Below, one piece after another: positions 1 to 11,944 of a stretch of 64,000 bases of DNA; the stretch's first letter is position 1, and every line of letters begins with the position of its first letter. The notes under the pieces were generated by a model. It saw nothing but the letters and a program-made list of their open reading frames with translations. It was not told where the DNA came from and made no database searches. The translations under genes and the position numbers were made by a program. This DNA is from Cristatella mucedo (Eukaryota > Bryozoa > Phylactolaemata > Cristatellidae), in assembly GCA_009760855.2 (NCBI GenBank), contig WPIO01000031.1, positions 1,321,001-1,385,000 of the forward strand, in the 5' to 3' direction.

Positions 1-822
1 AAATTTATAAGTAACTTGAAAAAATTTTAAATTGCAAAATAGCCAGACCTTGCTTAACCCCAAAACTCGTCAGCTAGTCTTTAATCAACGTTGCTATTGC
101 CACGTTACACAGCTACTTGTCAATCCGTAATAGCTTCATATCAAGTAGCCAGAGTCCACTAGGCTTTGTATAGCGCCCAGTCCTTTTCTTTTGAGGTTTG
201 CTTTCCACTGTTTGACATAATGATCTGCGTTTTTCTAATAGAGAGTCATCCTGGTCAGGTTAACGTTGTTTAATTCTTATGTGCTTTTGCATGCCTGTCT
301 AGGCGTGATACATTGCTTGTCAGTGACAATTGTTTGCTGCTTCTGTTTCAGCGATTTTTAAAACACCTGCGGATGTTCAGCTCTCTCAGGGTTGTGGACC
401 AAATACTTTATGCTATAAATGATAATATTATTATTAACCCACAGCTTATTTTGTTTAATCATTTACCAGGAAACTTGAGGCTGCAAGAATTTAATAACAT
501 AAGCATTTGAATGCAAGGGCTTTGATCGGACTTACGACAGGTCATCTGGACTCACTTTTTAATGGACCTGATGGTCGCAATCGCCGTTTTTATTTCTTAT
601 GAGTAGCTCATGTGTTTTATTTAAAAGCTACTAAAGTTGTCTTTTAAATTGCTCACGCCCATTTCCAACTCCTGAAATAGTAAATCCCCACAGCTGCCCG
701 TTATTTAGTTATATTTAGTTACTAGAGCGATGTGTCCTTCCACAATCGATGATGTTCGGTGCCTTCAGGATGTGAAACGACTTATTTGTACTCAAAGTTC
801 TTGAAGCATTTGTCACTTTCAG
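1..822. other. stretch before the first visible exon, nothing recognised
   Basis: AT-rich sequence with only short chance ORFs. No repeat family from elsewhere in the window was recognised. It presumably is the intron leading to the acceptor at 821-822. Confidence 0.5.
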
Positions 823-1023
823 TTGCAGCAGCACTTATTCCAGGGATACAAACTGCATTGCCGCCATCTGAGTCAACTGTTCAGGGAGGTGTCATAGATG
901 GGTCAAAGTTGGCGAGTGTGACTGGCACACGGTCCAACTTGTCGCAAAAAGATCGGACGGTCATTTCCGGACTTCCTAAAGACGGCAGGCGACAAGCGTC
1001 CTATGTGGAAAGAGTGCCTTCAG
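823..1023 (+). CDS. repeat exon 1 (67 codons, phase 1-1)
   Basis: Acceptor TGTCACTTTCAG ends at 822 and donor CAG|GTACGC follows 1023. The exon opens V-AAALIPG and closes ASYVERVPSG, matching the V-A-A opening and E-V-P-P-G close of later units. The central part is diverged: instead of SSWxDGP it has KDRTVISGLPKDGRR, which aligns with the DGPLIAGPLSGARR segment of the exon at 23212. Length 201 nt keeps the frame. It is the most upstream unit seen. Confidence 0.6.
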
Positions 1024-1934
1024 GTACGCAACAGCCATGCTAATCTCTTATGAGCCTGTCCCGTACTGTAAAACTATCCTAGGTATCTATCTGTCCGTCC
1101 ACCCATTTTACTTGTGGCTTCTTAAGCTAATGTGCGACTTAGTCGCTACGAGAGCCCATTCGTGCTGAGCTTTGCTTTGTGAACTGTTCGAGAATTCTGA
1201 AGCCTTTCTATCCAGCTGAACTGCTCGGCTAGTCATTTGTCGGCAAGTGCGACCAGTTTGCACCCATCAGCTCGTTGTTAGAGCTCTTTACTCACTAGTC
1301 GAATCGATCAGTGAGTTCAGGTCAGGGCGTTTTTTCCATCAGCGAGTCTCTCAAGCGTCGGGCTTCTTTTGACCAAGCTTACTTATTTCATGAGTGCAAG
1401 CCTCTTTGTCAAATCTCCTGGGATTATTACGCGGCCATTTGTATTCTGACTCGGGCATAGCTCAGATTGTGCGCAATCGCATCCTTATACGCATGCCCTA
1501 TTTTCACGACTCACGCTAGCTCGGAGTGATTTCTGTGTCAATTGTCCTTCGCACTACATTCAATTTTCTCCTGACTCTCCTGACTCTTTTGATCCCGACG
1601 CATCGATCGTTCCAGCCTGCCGTCCAGCACTGCTACTCCCATGCTGCTCACTTCCTCGATTGCCATCCTCACCCAGCTGTTCCCAGCACTAATCGTTTTT
1701 GTTAGATAAAGTCTGTTGGCCACTGCGAGAGCATGGAAAGCCATGCGGGCTTTCAGTCGTACTATGCATAACTCTCCTGCATAGCATGCATTTAGTCTTC
1801 GTGGCTTCGTTGATCTACAGATGGAGGGGTATATTTTCATACATTCTCAAATAACCTCTCACTTTCAAAATGGGCCCCTACGTTATCCGTCTTTTCTGGA
1901 GAAGCTGCCGCTTCTTAAATCCTATTGTTTTCAG
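1024..1934. other. intron, nothing recognised
   Basis: No retrotransposon, SINE or paralogous exon was recognised. A minus-strand ORF in 1538-1840 has no recognisable content and is treated as chance. Confidence 0.45.
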
Positions 1935-2144
1935 TTTCAGCATCACGTCTTAGAAGACCAGCTGAAGTCACGCCACAATATTCTCAGACAGCAGCGCTTG
2001 GTAAAGCGGCCCCTGTCCCTGAAGCACGATTCCTCCCAACAGCTCACAGACCGTCAGCGTCTTCGTTGAAATACGATCCTCAGACTGGCGATACTGTTGA
2101 ACGCGGCTCTCAGCCATCTGTTTTTATGCAAGAAATCCTTCCAG
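1935..2144 (+). CDS. repeat exon 2 (70 codons, phase 1-1)
   Basis: Acceptor TTGTTTTCAG|TT and donor CCAG|GTTCGT. It opens V-SASRLRRPAEV, close to the VAASRPKRHAEL of the exon at 19585. The core HRPSASSL fits the consensus R-P-S-A-S-S-W with W changed to L. It ends MQEILPG, the E-x-P-G close of the family. The frame is open throughout. Confidence 0.7.
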
Positions 2145-2204
2145 GTTCGTAAGTGGAGTAACAGAGTAAGATCAAAGGGCATGACATAATGATTATAATA
2201 ATAC

Positions 2205-2480
2205 TTTGGATTGCGCCCTCAGAGAACTTAATATTTTTCTTTGCATTTTACATATGCTATAATAGAAGCATGATCAAGAGGTTAGTGGAAGCATGCACAA
2301 TGTCAAGAAGCACAACATGGTAAGAGGTGAAATGCATAATTTCAACATGTAAATATAGTTAGTGGCAGCAGGCACAATGTCATCACGCATAAATAAGCAC
2401 ACAAAGTACGAATCACAAGAATCCATTAAATGCTGAGATAAACAGGTTCGTTATTATGTAGACCAATAATAGATGCATGG
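2205..2480 (-). mobile_element. LINE family A, 3' end fragment
   Basis: The segment starts with GCGCCCTCAGAGAACTTAAT, the reverse complement of the family A tail, and runs into the typical 3' untranslated part (repeated GTTAGTGGCAGCATGCACA-like stretches, then the CACTAAATGCTG end of the ORF). Confidence 0.7.
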
Positions 2481-2554
2481 GTAACCAATACTATAAGCTC
2501 ACTAGAGAACCTTTTTAAGTTGATATCAACGATCTAAAATCTCTCAAAAAAGGG

Positions 2555-2665
2555 AGGACTTGGACCATTGCCGTGCAACGCCTGTGATACACAGTCGAGG
2601 TCATAGGCGCTCAAAGAAGTACTCATGCGATCGATAGTATGAAACCCTGCCGAATATTTAGCAGA
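2555..2665 (-). mobile_element. LINE family A, decayed reverse transcriptase fragment
   Basis: The stretch with GGACCATTGCCGTGCA and GCGATCGATAGTATGAAA aligns by eye to the minus-strand reverse transcriptase region of the longer copies near 33410-33495 and 61925-62010. Very diverged. Confidence 0.5.
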
Positions 2666-2755
2666 GCTACCAGAGGGGCTCGACTTTGCACAGCTGTTGA
2701 CCTTTCTCGCCGAGCTGCCTGCAGCCAGCCGTACCAATTACCGAGGCTCCACCTC

Positions 2756-2875
<120 letters not shown>

Positions 2876-3027
2876 ACAGTTACAGCCAGTTTGGGGGAGT
2901 GGTACGGCCAAGGCCAGGAATGGCTTCCTCTTTGAACAATGCAGATGGCGAAATAACTTGAATTGATATGCCTGGTGGGCCCGGATGCGCGACGGTGACA
3001 CGAACGGTCGCGGAACCTATATGGCTA

Positions 3028-3345
3028 TGCCTCGAACCAACCTCAAATCTTTTGAAGACCATACCTTTACTTCACATTTGTAAGCGCGCAAAGACCTAAC
3101 TCACTCCCGACTGGCCCCACGACATCTCCTGACTCGACCAAATTTAAAAAGATACTAAAAGTGCATCTATTTTTTACAGCATTTAGTGGGTCCTTGTGAT
3201 TCCTCCTTTTGTGCTTATGCGTTCTGACACTGTGCTTGCTACCACTAACCAAACTTGTAAGCTGACCCTGTGCATTTCACCCCTAACAATGGTACTTTTG
3301 TTGTTTATTGAGCATGATACTACTAACTATTCGATCGTGTGTCAA
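3028..3345 (+). mobile_element. LINE family A, 3' end of ORF and tail
   Basis: CAACCTCAAATCTTTTGAAG and ACTCACTCCCGACTGGCCCC match the end of the family A ORF (the [13 protein letters not shown] and LPT regions) and run into the TGCTTATGCGTTCTGACA tail seen in other copies. Confidence 0.7.
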
Positions 3346-3724
3346 TGTCAACAAACCTAATATAACTCAATCTAGCATGACTGTGCTCCGACGAATTGCA
3401 ATGCACTTATCACAATTTAGTGCCGAGGCAGTTGTTTCGCTAGCAATGGCAACACAGCTAGCTGCTAGCACTGCAGCTTGTTCACAAGCACGGTATGCTG
3501 TTGCTGTCACCCACCATATAATGATCTGTTAATTCGTGAGTGGATCAAGACCTACTTACATCAAGTCTGGCATCAAAAAATGTATCATAGGCAGAACAAA
3601 TTAATCGAGGTCACACTCAGAACCTATTCGCGCCTATAGGTTCTTGATTGTTTTATTACTCACTAAAACAAAGAAAGTCGTAAGTTAATTCTCTAATAAA
3701 TAAATATTAGGTGAAATAACAGCC

Positions 3725-3870
3725 TTATTTATATATCGGCTGAAGAATCCTTATTAACGGCTATCACCGCGGCTTGCAGTTGGCAATAAACGATCGCCCA
3801 CTGCAGAATTCGAACCCACGACATCTGTCGGGAAGAGAGAGCGCCTTACCACTAGTGCTATTGTGACCCA
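3725..3870 (-). mobile_element. SINE2 (tRNA-derived), diverged copy
   Basis: On the minus strand it carries the box B-like GGTTCGAATTC region (TTCGAACCCACGAC on +) and the CGGCTATCACC...CTTGCAG...GATCGCC body shared with copies at 49635 and 51255. Confidence 0.65.
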
Positions 3871-4419
3871 ACACTAGCATGTGATTTTGCTCATTAAAGA
3901 CTAGTCGGAAAAAAATAATTTATTTTAAGATTGTCATTTTATTTTGTGAGCGTATCTTGAAGGTGACTAATTTAATTTTTCACGGCGGCAAATGTCTTCC
4001 CATCTGGTTCCGTCAGGTCTCGTTAGTGAGTTAGTCCTTGTCTTCTACGGTAGTCGAGGAGTCCGTGATAGTGAGAATTATGCTTTAACTGACTCGTAGC
4101 TGATGGCGCTGGACGATATGTCCACTCTAACTTTATATCAAAGCATGCTCTACTGCAATTTATATATCATATGAAGTATGTGCATGCTCAAACGATCAGA
4201 AAGCCCACTGAGGCATCGAAGGATCCCGAAAAACACACTGCTGCGCCCCTGTGTCAAAAGCGGCGATTAGGCCTTTTCTGAGGAGGGTTCAGTTTAATCT
4301 GACAAACACTGGACACGGTGGATGGCTGATCGCGTGAACCCTTGGCCCAGAGGACCATCGACGTGGCTTCTCTAATAAGTGGAGAAGCCTGTACAAAAAT
4401 ACGATCTGATTCAAGAGCC
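3871..4419. other. intron, nothing recognised
   Basis: No family repeat or paralogous exon seen. Confidence 0.4.
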
Positions 4420-4490
4420 TCTTTTGTATGGCACCAGAAGAGCCCCAAAGGCTAATACCACCGCTTCCTGCGGCAATAAAGGATCGCCCG
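4420..4490 (-). mobile_element. SINE2 fragment next to a LINE B tail
   Basis: CAGAAGAGCC...GGCTAATACCACC...GCAATAAAGGATCGCCC is the 3' body of SINE2. It stops where the LINE B tail begins, so LINE B either inserted into it or abuts it. Confidence 0.55.
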
Positions 4491-6715
4491 ATGTAATGTA
4501 AAGTAATGTATCTCTGTTTTTAACTCCACAAAGTCATAAAGACCATGTGGGTGTTACACAGGAGAGTTTTTTATAGCGCACTCACAGCCTAAGCGGCTTT
4601 CGGTACGCATTCGGTAGCCAACAGACTTCGTCTCACGCAACAAAGAGAAAGTGGGAAGCATAGCAGAGTCAGGAGAGCAGTTGAGGTAGTGAGTAGTATA
4701 GAAGTAGCAGCTCAGGACCACTGAAAAGGATGTGCCATAGTCGGCAGTAGGAGAGTAGTTGTCGTTGGGTAAGAATTGTGTAAGCGAATTCCACAGTATA
4801 GGACTTGCATAGCTAAAGCTGCTGTCACCAACTGTCTTTGAGCGGAGGAATGGAACAGCTAATTTCTTGTCCACACAGGACCTGAGGGTGCGAACAGGCT
4901 GAAACTGATGCAGCAGTTCAGCTAGGTACGAAAGAGCCAAGCCGTGGTGGGCCTTGTGGGTCAGCATAAGAACTTTGCTCTGTATCCGTTGCTCAACCGG
5001 CAACCATTCTAGCTCTTTCAGCAAAGGAGACACAAAACCGCTGGGACTTGAAGACTAGCCTTGCAGCCATGTTCATAGTCCGCTGCAGTGGCCTAATAGC
5101 TGTCTTTGGCAGCCCAGCCAAAAGGGAATTACAATAATCAAGCCGAGACAGAACTAAAGAGCTAGTTAATTTTTTACAGGCCACTGTGGGAGATAGCTTC
5201 TAATCTTGGACAGGGATCGGATGTGATGGCTAGCTGTAGAGGCAGTCTTCTGAATGAACCTTTTGAAATTGAGGCAGCTGTCGAACACGACACCTAAATT
5301 TCGAGCACGTTGTAATGGTCGCACAAGAGCATCACCTATAAGAACAGCAAAGCCTTTTAATCCAGCCACACGCGTAGGGTGTCCTATGAGCAGCAGTTCG
5401 GTTTTATCATCATTTATCGCAGGAAGTTTTCCAACATTCTGTATCGAATATTGGCAAGGCAGGCATTCAGTTTCTCAGTTGCCGCAGCAGATTCCGACGG
5501 TTTGAATGACAAATACAACTGAGTATCGTCAGCATAGAAGTGATATCGTATTCCATGGGCCTTAATCACTTTTCCCAGAGGTTGTTTATAAATGGAGAAC
5601 AGCAAGGGACCAAGTACAGACCCTTGAGGGACTCCACAGGTGACCCTTCTCGTGTGTGAGACCTGAGCCCCACACGACACGGATTGAACACGATCAGACA
5701 AGTATGACTTGAACCACGCCAGTGCTTCGTCTGCCAGACCGATCGTTGTTCTCAATCGTTCAAGCAGAACTTAGTGATCAATGGTGTCGAAGGCAGCAGT
5801 CAGATCTAGCAGAGCTATGGTTGTGCCATTTCCGTCGTAGTTGCCACGTAGAATGTCATTGTTAACACGGAGGGGAGCAGTTTCAGTAGAGTGTTACCTC
5901 CTTAACCCTGATTGAAATGTTTCTGACATTCCATTATTTTTAATATGTTAAACCAGCTGCTTAGCAACAATTTTTTCAAGAATCTTTGACAAGAACGGAA
6001 GAAGGGAAACTGGGCGATAGTTCGCTAGGACCTCTGTGTCTAATCCAGGCTTTTTAAGAATAGGTCTAACGATTGCCGATTTGGAGTACTTGGGGACGAC
6101 CCCTCTTCCCAAAGAAGCATTAAAAATCTTGGTTATGGCAGGGCTAAGTTAGTCTGCTAGTGAAGACCACAGAGATGAAGGTATAGGGTCTTCAGGAGAC
6201 GAGCTCTTTTTGCTAGACCTTATTAAGGCAGCCACATCACATGCAGAAACATCGGAGAACTTTTTAAGGAAGGTCACAGGTTGAGAAATGGCGATTGCTT
6301 TGGTCGTAGGGGGCTTAATGGAGGCACGAATGTGCACAATTTTTTCAATAGAGGCTGAAAACTTTTCGGCTGAGCTCTTATAATCTGGGTAGTCAGACCT
6401 CACAGCATTGGCCAGTAAATGGTTTACTGTCTTATAAATCTGTTTAGGGTCCGACTGGCGGGAATTTAGCTTTCTAATGAAAAAAGAAGCCCTGGTTTTT
6501 TAAGCTTTCGGGTGCAAACTCGAAGGAAGTCTTTGAAATTGACTAGATCTGCATCAGACCCCGATTTCTTGAAACGACGTTCTAGCCTTCGCTTAACCCG
6601 GGGCATCTTAAGGAGTTTTTTAGTAAATTGAAAGGAGTCTCCACGACTTTGAACACGGATAGAGCGAACGTGAGCATGCTTGTCAAGAGCACTCCTGAGT
6701 GTCATGTTCACGAAG
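4491..6715 (-). mobile_element. LINE family B, long 5'-truncated and broken copy
   Basis: Minus-strand reverse transcriptase in pieces across several frames. Visible motifs, C-terminal to N-terminal along +, are the ELGWLPVEQRIQ-like block (about 4990), RLDYCNSLLAGLP (about 5110), [11 protein letters not shown] (about 5520) and [14 protein letters not shown] (about 5610). Beyond 6150 lies the linker upstream of the reverse transcriptase. Frame breaks and stops show it is inactive. The CR1/L2-like assignment is from motifs only. The 3' end carries the ATTACTTTACATTA-type tail at 4491. Confidence 0.85.
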
Positions 6716-6810
6716 ATTCGAACCCACGACTTCGGGACCTCGTTCGTGAAGAGCATCCGCCTTACCTAGTGAGCCATCGCAGCCCACCCTCTTTGTACAG
6801 CGGGTCAGCC
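6716..6810 (-). mobile_element. SINE2 fragment
   Basis: ATTCGAACCCACGACTTCGG and CCGCCTTACCTAGTGAGCCA are the tRNA-like part of SINE2 on the minus strand. It abuts the truncated end of LINE B. Confidence 0.65.
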
Positions 6811-7474
6811 TATACTAAGAAACAATGAGTGGAATTATCCTAAAGATGAAAGATTAGCAAAAGGGACTCGGCGATCCCTCCCCCGACTACATGCAAACGA
6901 TCCGTCGCATTGCTGATCATGGCTGCTCCTCACCGGGCATTGATGCAGTCGCGAGGACGGCGGTGGCTGTAGCCCATCAGAGTTGGTACTGGGAGATCTG
7001 CAAAACAGATGATGCTCTGAATTATTAGTCAGCCTCAGAAGTGGAGCACTGCTCCCAAGGTAGAGATCACTCAGGATTGTTATTCGGAGTATTAAGACAA
7101 AAATAAACGGCAGAGGTATCGCCGCCAAAATCTGTGCCTCGTTATACTGTTTGGCCGGCGACGACGTGCAAGGGCCACAAGCTTCCACTGCCGCTTACGG
7201 CGGCCTTAGACAGTATCAAAAGTCTCTCGTCTTTGCTCTCGCCTTAGAAGATTCAGTACGTGACTGAATCTTGCAGCAAATATCTTGGACAATGCGAGGA
7301 ATTCTCAAAGAACATAGTGACTTACTTCTTTGTGCGATGCCCTTGAAAATTAAAATTAAATTAAAATTAAAATTAGTAGCTGAATCACCAAATATCGGAA
7401 AGTTTCTGTTCCCAATGAAAATTCTGCAATGAGCGAGTAATCTGACTCATGCGACTTTTTCTCTCACTCTCTCA
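6811..7474. other. intron, no clear feature
   Basis: Contains an A-rich run of AAATT-type repeats near 7345-7378. A possible relic unit near 6940-7061 was considered and rejected. Confidence 0.4.
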
Positions 7475-7551
<77 letters not shown>

Positions 7552-7566
7552 TTTCTCTCTCTCTCA
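7475..7566 (+). repeat. (CT)n microsatellite
   Basis: A near-perfect CT run with a single TTACTTT interruption near 7549. Confidence 0.97.
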
Positions 7567-7739
7567 TAGGAAAAAATTTCACCCTTAAGACCCTGCAGTG
7601 CACCATTTCTTGGAGTGCTACCTGGCTCCTTAAGCTTACTGCCAGCAGTTTAACGATGCAATTTAGCCTTTTTAACTGCATTTAAAGACTCTAATACGTA
7701 AACAGTGCGATAATTCTATACCTAACGACTTGTCACTAG

Positions 7740-7874
7740 ATAACAGACCTCGAAGTCGGCTTATGGCTCTCCATGGTACAGTGAAGGCACAAGCTGGAAC
7801 CATTCACATTAACAACAGCATGACACTGCATCCTTACAACTTACAGGGCCGTGAAAAATTGCATGAAGTAATGG
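7740..7874 (+). CDS. candidate short repeat exon (45 codons)
   Basis: Acceptor GTCACTAG|AT and donor ATGG|GTAGTA both give phase 1. It opens D-NRPRSRLMA, comparable to the x-S-R-P-x-R-R-A opening, and ends GREKLHEVMG, comparable to E-M-P-P-G. It lacks the SSW core, like the short exons at 14381 and 15954. The acceptor has a poor pyrimidine tract, so this is tentative. Confidence 0.4.
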
Positions 7875-8678
7875 GTAGTAAGGGCACATCCCTGACAAAT
7901 CGTCACGCTTGATTGTCCATGATTAATTGTACCAGTAGTCTCTGCTTTGATACCGTTCACAATTTCTACTGTTTTTTGGGTACAGACTTTCCACGTGCTA
8001 ACTATTCATACTGTTCGTTGGTACGTACTATTTTCTCGACATCAAAGTAAAGCAAAACTCTCGAAATTGTTAGCTTGTGTGCCATTTTCATAATTATTCT
8101 AGGGCAAACTTTAATATTGAAAGTAATTATGCTGATGCAAATCACTCCAATACCAAAGACATGCGCATTTTTTCTGTCGGGCTCGCGTAGAGAGAAAAAG
8201 TATTGACATAGGAATGGGGAGGGTTTCGCCTGGTAAATAAACTTATATCACTCAAACTTGATTTCAATAAATCTTAATATAACTGGTAGTGCACCCGACA
8301 TTCATTTTATTAGTTTCCCCTGGTTCAGTTCCTACTACAAAGTTACCTAGAACAACCGCTCTGTCGTGCAATATGAACTTACTATTTAGATACTTGTTTG
8401 TCTAAGCCTTTTGTAATCAGTAAAAAAAAGCACCAAGCTGCTTACACGCAAGTATTATTAATTTTTGTCCAAAGCTGTAGAGTGGTAACCGAATTGATTA
8501 GATGCTTACAATGTCATGGAACCTTTCCGTCTTACCCATTTGTTTGTAACAGCCACCTCCCATCAGTATTCTGGCCTAAGCTAAACGCTTTCCATCAGTC
8601 TAACGCATGTTTCCTCGCGACTCCTATTCGGAGACAGTAAATTAATCATTCTGTTCACAATTTTGGCTTCGCCGATAG
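7875..8678. other. intron, nothing recognised
   Basis: AT-rich, no family repeat seen. The 80-codon ORF at 8398-8640 has no recognisable content. Confidence 0.4.
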
Positions 8679-8789
8679 ATGAATCGCGTGTGGGCACTGC
8701 TTCGAAAGACTTGGTTAACGAGCTGCTGGCTAGAGGCCTCGCCGCTGACGCCTCACAGACATCTTACCTCTTGGAGGAACTCTTTCCAA
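8679..8789 (+). CDS. candidate short repeat exon (37 codons)
   Basis: The donor CCAA|GTAAGG and acceptor GCCGATAG|AT give phase 1-1. The peptide has ASKDLVNELLARGL, comparable to SFAKNLVERGLFP in the exon at 31335, and ends SYLLEELFPS, comparable to the E-x-x-P-G close. The acceptor has only a modest pyrimidine tract and the SSW core is missing. Confidence 0.4.
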
Positions 8790-9879
8790 GTAAGGCAGCA
8801 GGACTAGCGTTGCAATAGCTGCTTAAACTCGCACTGCAACGCGTAATGCCCATCTTCAGTTTATGTTACCAAAGTAAGATAAAAAGTGCGCTATCAAACT
8901 GTGGCCGCTGAGTAGTTCTGCTCGGCTGCAGCTAGAGTTGGGCCGACCCCTGCAATTTGCCGGCACCTCCCTCCAACGATGGGCCGGCCCTTTAAAGCCC
9001 ACGTGTCAGTGCTTTTAAAAAGAATCTGTATAATCCGGGCCTATCCCATAACTGCGGGAATACTAGAGCACTTCTTGGATTTGTCTGGCATTTATTAAAC
9101 GACTTAACGCCAAGCACACTTGGATTGAATTCATACGACTGCCCGACATTTCGAGCTTGCACCTGTCCGACATTGCGACCTTGCGTTGTTCCCTTGCGAG
9201 TAAGTGCTCACGGGCTCAGCCACCATTTCCAATTGATTCTTTCAGGCGCCAGGGTCTTTCCAGCTGTTTGCATAATTATGCGTAATGAGCGCAGCGGTAT
9301 CATGGAAGGGGGATTTGTTATCTGTTGATTTCAAGAAGTAAAGATACAATGTTGAGGCCAAATTAAAGCACTATTTTAGACATAACCGTACAAGTAAAAT
9401 TATGACTGAAATAGGCTTGATCCATCAATCATTGGCTCAAAGCAAATGCAGATTTGGAGGTAACGAATGTTTCCTGTTCTACTCCATTAGAATATATAAT
9501 GGGCATCTCCATTTCTTTTGCACGAGGCTGCTTGCTATCCGAAAGGGCTTCGTCTACTTGTATTATGCAGTAAGAGAACTAAATCTCTTTCTCTGAGAGT
9601 TTTTACATAATAAACATGAAGCCTTCAATTTTTTTTGATAACGAGTACAGTTTCGGCAGGCACGAACAAGCGTAGGACTATTCAATTGGACTGAGAATAT
9701 GCTTCGAGGAGCCGGTCAGTTGTTCTGCTCCCTTTTGAAACTTTTCATATCAGGTGCATTGTTCACGTAGGTCTTTACTTGTTTCCAGGCTGGGAGGGGA
9801 AAACAAACTGAAGTCATGGCCTTCAAAGGATCAAGAACGTTTAGAGGCATAGCTCGACTACTTGAAGCTGGGGAGAGCG
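8790..9879. other. intron, nothing recognised
   Basis: A strong donor-like GAGTAAGTGC occurs near 9197, but no paralogous exon could be read before it. Confidence 0.4.
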
Positions 9880-10190
9880 GGTGGAGCACTATGAAGCGGA
9901 TGAAACAATATCATTATGAAGTATTTCAGATAAGTGTACCGGAGCGAAAAAATGAAGGGCACTAACAGTGAGTGACGCAACCTTTAAGGGGATACGCTGC
10001 TTGATTGTAAACCAGTGCAGATCGGTGAGACAAATGCGTAATTTGGCAGTTGCGACTTTCGCGACAGACATCCCTAACTGCATAAATTTTCAGCTACCTA
10101 AAGAGTCGTATACATGCGGGAAGACCTGCAAAAAGTGAGTCGCAGTACTCTAGAATAGATGATGCCCGGATATGAGTAGCTGATTCAGAT
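9880..10190 (-). mobile_element. LINE family A, decayed reverse transcriptase C-terminus
   Basis: The minus-strand frame 9889-10083 reads LTDLHWFTIKQRIPLKVASL, equivalent to [20 protein letters not shown] of the better copy at 32085. Stops flank it. Confidence 0.75.
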
Positions 10191-10261
10191 GCAGAATCAT
10201 AATAATTATAGATCGCTCCCATAGCACCCCAAGTAAACTAAATTTATAAAAGAAAATACTA

Positions 10262-10425
10262 GTTGATTAAACAGCCTCTTTGTACAGCGACAGAAGAGCC
10301 TTTACGGCTATCACCACAGCTTGCAGCGGCGATAAGGAATCGCCCTCTGCAGGATTCAATCATACGATCTTGGGACCGAGGTCGTGAAAAGCAACTACCT
10401 TACCTAGTGTGCTATCACGATTATC
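10262..10425 (-). mobile_element. SINE2 copy
   Basis: Nearly full-length relative to the copies at 49635 and 51255: TTAAACAGCCTCTTTGTACA, then CGGCTATCACCACAGCTTGC, then CGAGGTCGTGAAAAGCAACT and CTTACCTAGTG. Confidence 0.8.
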
Positions 10426-10884
10426 ATTTGCTTAACAACTCGCTGGAAAAGAATTAATGGATTAGATGCTTAGCATTCTGTTTTTGATATGTAAATTAAG
10501 TACAACTAGTTCCCCTGTAAAGCCGCACGAGCAAGCAGCCGTTGCATTATTTGGCCAGTGTTCTCTCACCATTTATCTTTAGAGACTACTCTTTCTACCA
10601 TTTTTAGCCCTAGTTTTTTTAATACTACTCCGGGGTTTTAATGGGGTCATTTACGTAACTCTTCGTGATTCCCACATCTATGGAGTATGTATGTGTTTCT
10701 GCACACCAATCGACGTAAGCACACTTTACTCTTGAGCTTGCAATGAGCCGACGATAAAGCTACTGGGCCTACTGTAGATTTCAAATTAAATCTACAATTT
10801 AAAAAGCCGATGATTTTCTTTTGGAATGTTACTCCTATATAATGCAAGACTTGGTCCAGTCCAAATGGAGACTTTGAATACTCA
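10426..10884. other. intron, nothing recognised
   Basis: No family repeat or paralogous exon seen. Confidence 0.4.
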
Positions 10885-11031
10885 TCCGCTGGTTTGGTCT
10901 AGCGGTTAAGGTTCTCGCCCCGACCAAGGTCTGGCTGAGGTCGTGGGCTCGAGCCCCGAGGCATATGTGAAGCGCCTGAATAGTGATTAAGTTCTCTTGG
11001 GGCGCTATATAAATGAATTATATATATATAT
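10885..11031 (+). mobile_element. SINE1, good full-length copy
   Basis: A tRNA-like head with box A-like TGGTCTAGCGGTTAAGGT and box B-like GGGCTCGAGCCCC, followed by a tail GCGCCTGAATAGTGATTAAG then TTCTCTTGGGGCGCTATATA, ending in a short (TA)n tract. Best copy in the window for defining the family. Confidence 0.85.
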
Positions 11032-11944
11032 ATATCTAGTTTGATGTAGTCAGATACACCGAAACACATGATACACTCAATATTTTGCTATCTCATTGCA
11101 CTGAGACCAGCCTCCAAATCGTATGATAATAGTTTTTCTAATTGTAGATCACATAGGACTAACTAGTCCACAACAACGTTCTTACTTTATTCTATTAGCT
11201 TCCTGGTAGTTATCTACTTGAAATCCATGAAGATAACACAAATCTAGTATTTTAGGGCAGTGACTTTTTTGAGAGAGAAAGGGGATCACTTGAGCCGTTA
11301 TTATAATATCTGTGGAATTGACAACTGAAATCGCAAGGTTTCAGCTGTTAGTTAATCGCTATCATACTGTCTACATATATTTCATGCCCTTGATACAATA
11401 CAGATCATCTTAACGTAATTTGAAGGCACACTTTTTTGCACTATGAGCTCAAAGTTTTGGCAAAGTTCTGAGGCGTTGAACAATAATTCCCGTTCTCTTC
11501 CTGCCTCTCTCTCTCTCTGTAAGAAAATTAATCATTTAAATCATTAGTCTCTCAAAAAGGCCAGTGAATATATAAAAATATATACTGCATTGTTTCAAGC
11601 TTCTTTATAAATTAAGTTGAAGACATTCTTAAATGCTGATAACAAAACTTCTTCGGCATGCAGGTATAGCAGTTTTGCCAATAGACATACAGGTTTTTTG
11701 CAGGATGGATTTTCCACGGCTATTTGGTGAATTCCTTCAATTTTAGTCTCTATTTAACTAAGCTCAGCGAAACTGGTAAATTATTGAGCATTTTCCACTC
11801 ACGTGGTTGAGATTTCGTTGTGCTAGTTTTTGCTATTCTCATGTTCCTACACGGTTCACTAACGACACATGTAGTGCATGCAACTAACTCCATTCAGTTA
11901 GAAAGTGATAAAATAAGTTCTTCTTCTTTGACCACAAATTAGGC
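11032..11944. other. intron, nothing recognised
   Basis: AT-rich, with a short CTCTCTCTCT tract near 11505. Confidence 0.4.

Noticed and set aside
6930-7061. Possible relic unit (AVARTAVAVAHQSWYWE and SASEVEHCSQG)
   Set aside because: Resemblance to the core and close is slight, with an in-frame stop and no convincing acceptor.
9125-9196. Exon-like segment ending at a strong donor GAGTAAGTGC
   Set aside because: No acceptor in matching phase and no similarity to the units.
10885-10975. tRNA gene
   Set aside because: Box A and B motifs are present, but the body lacks a proper cloverleaf and continues into the SINE1 tail, repeated many times in the window.
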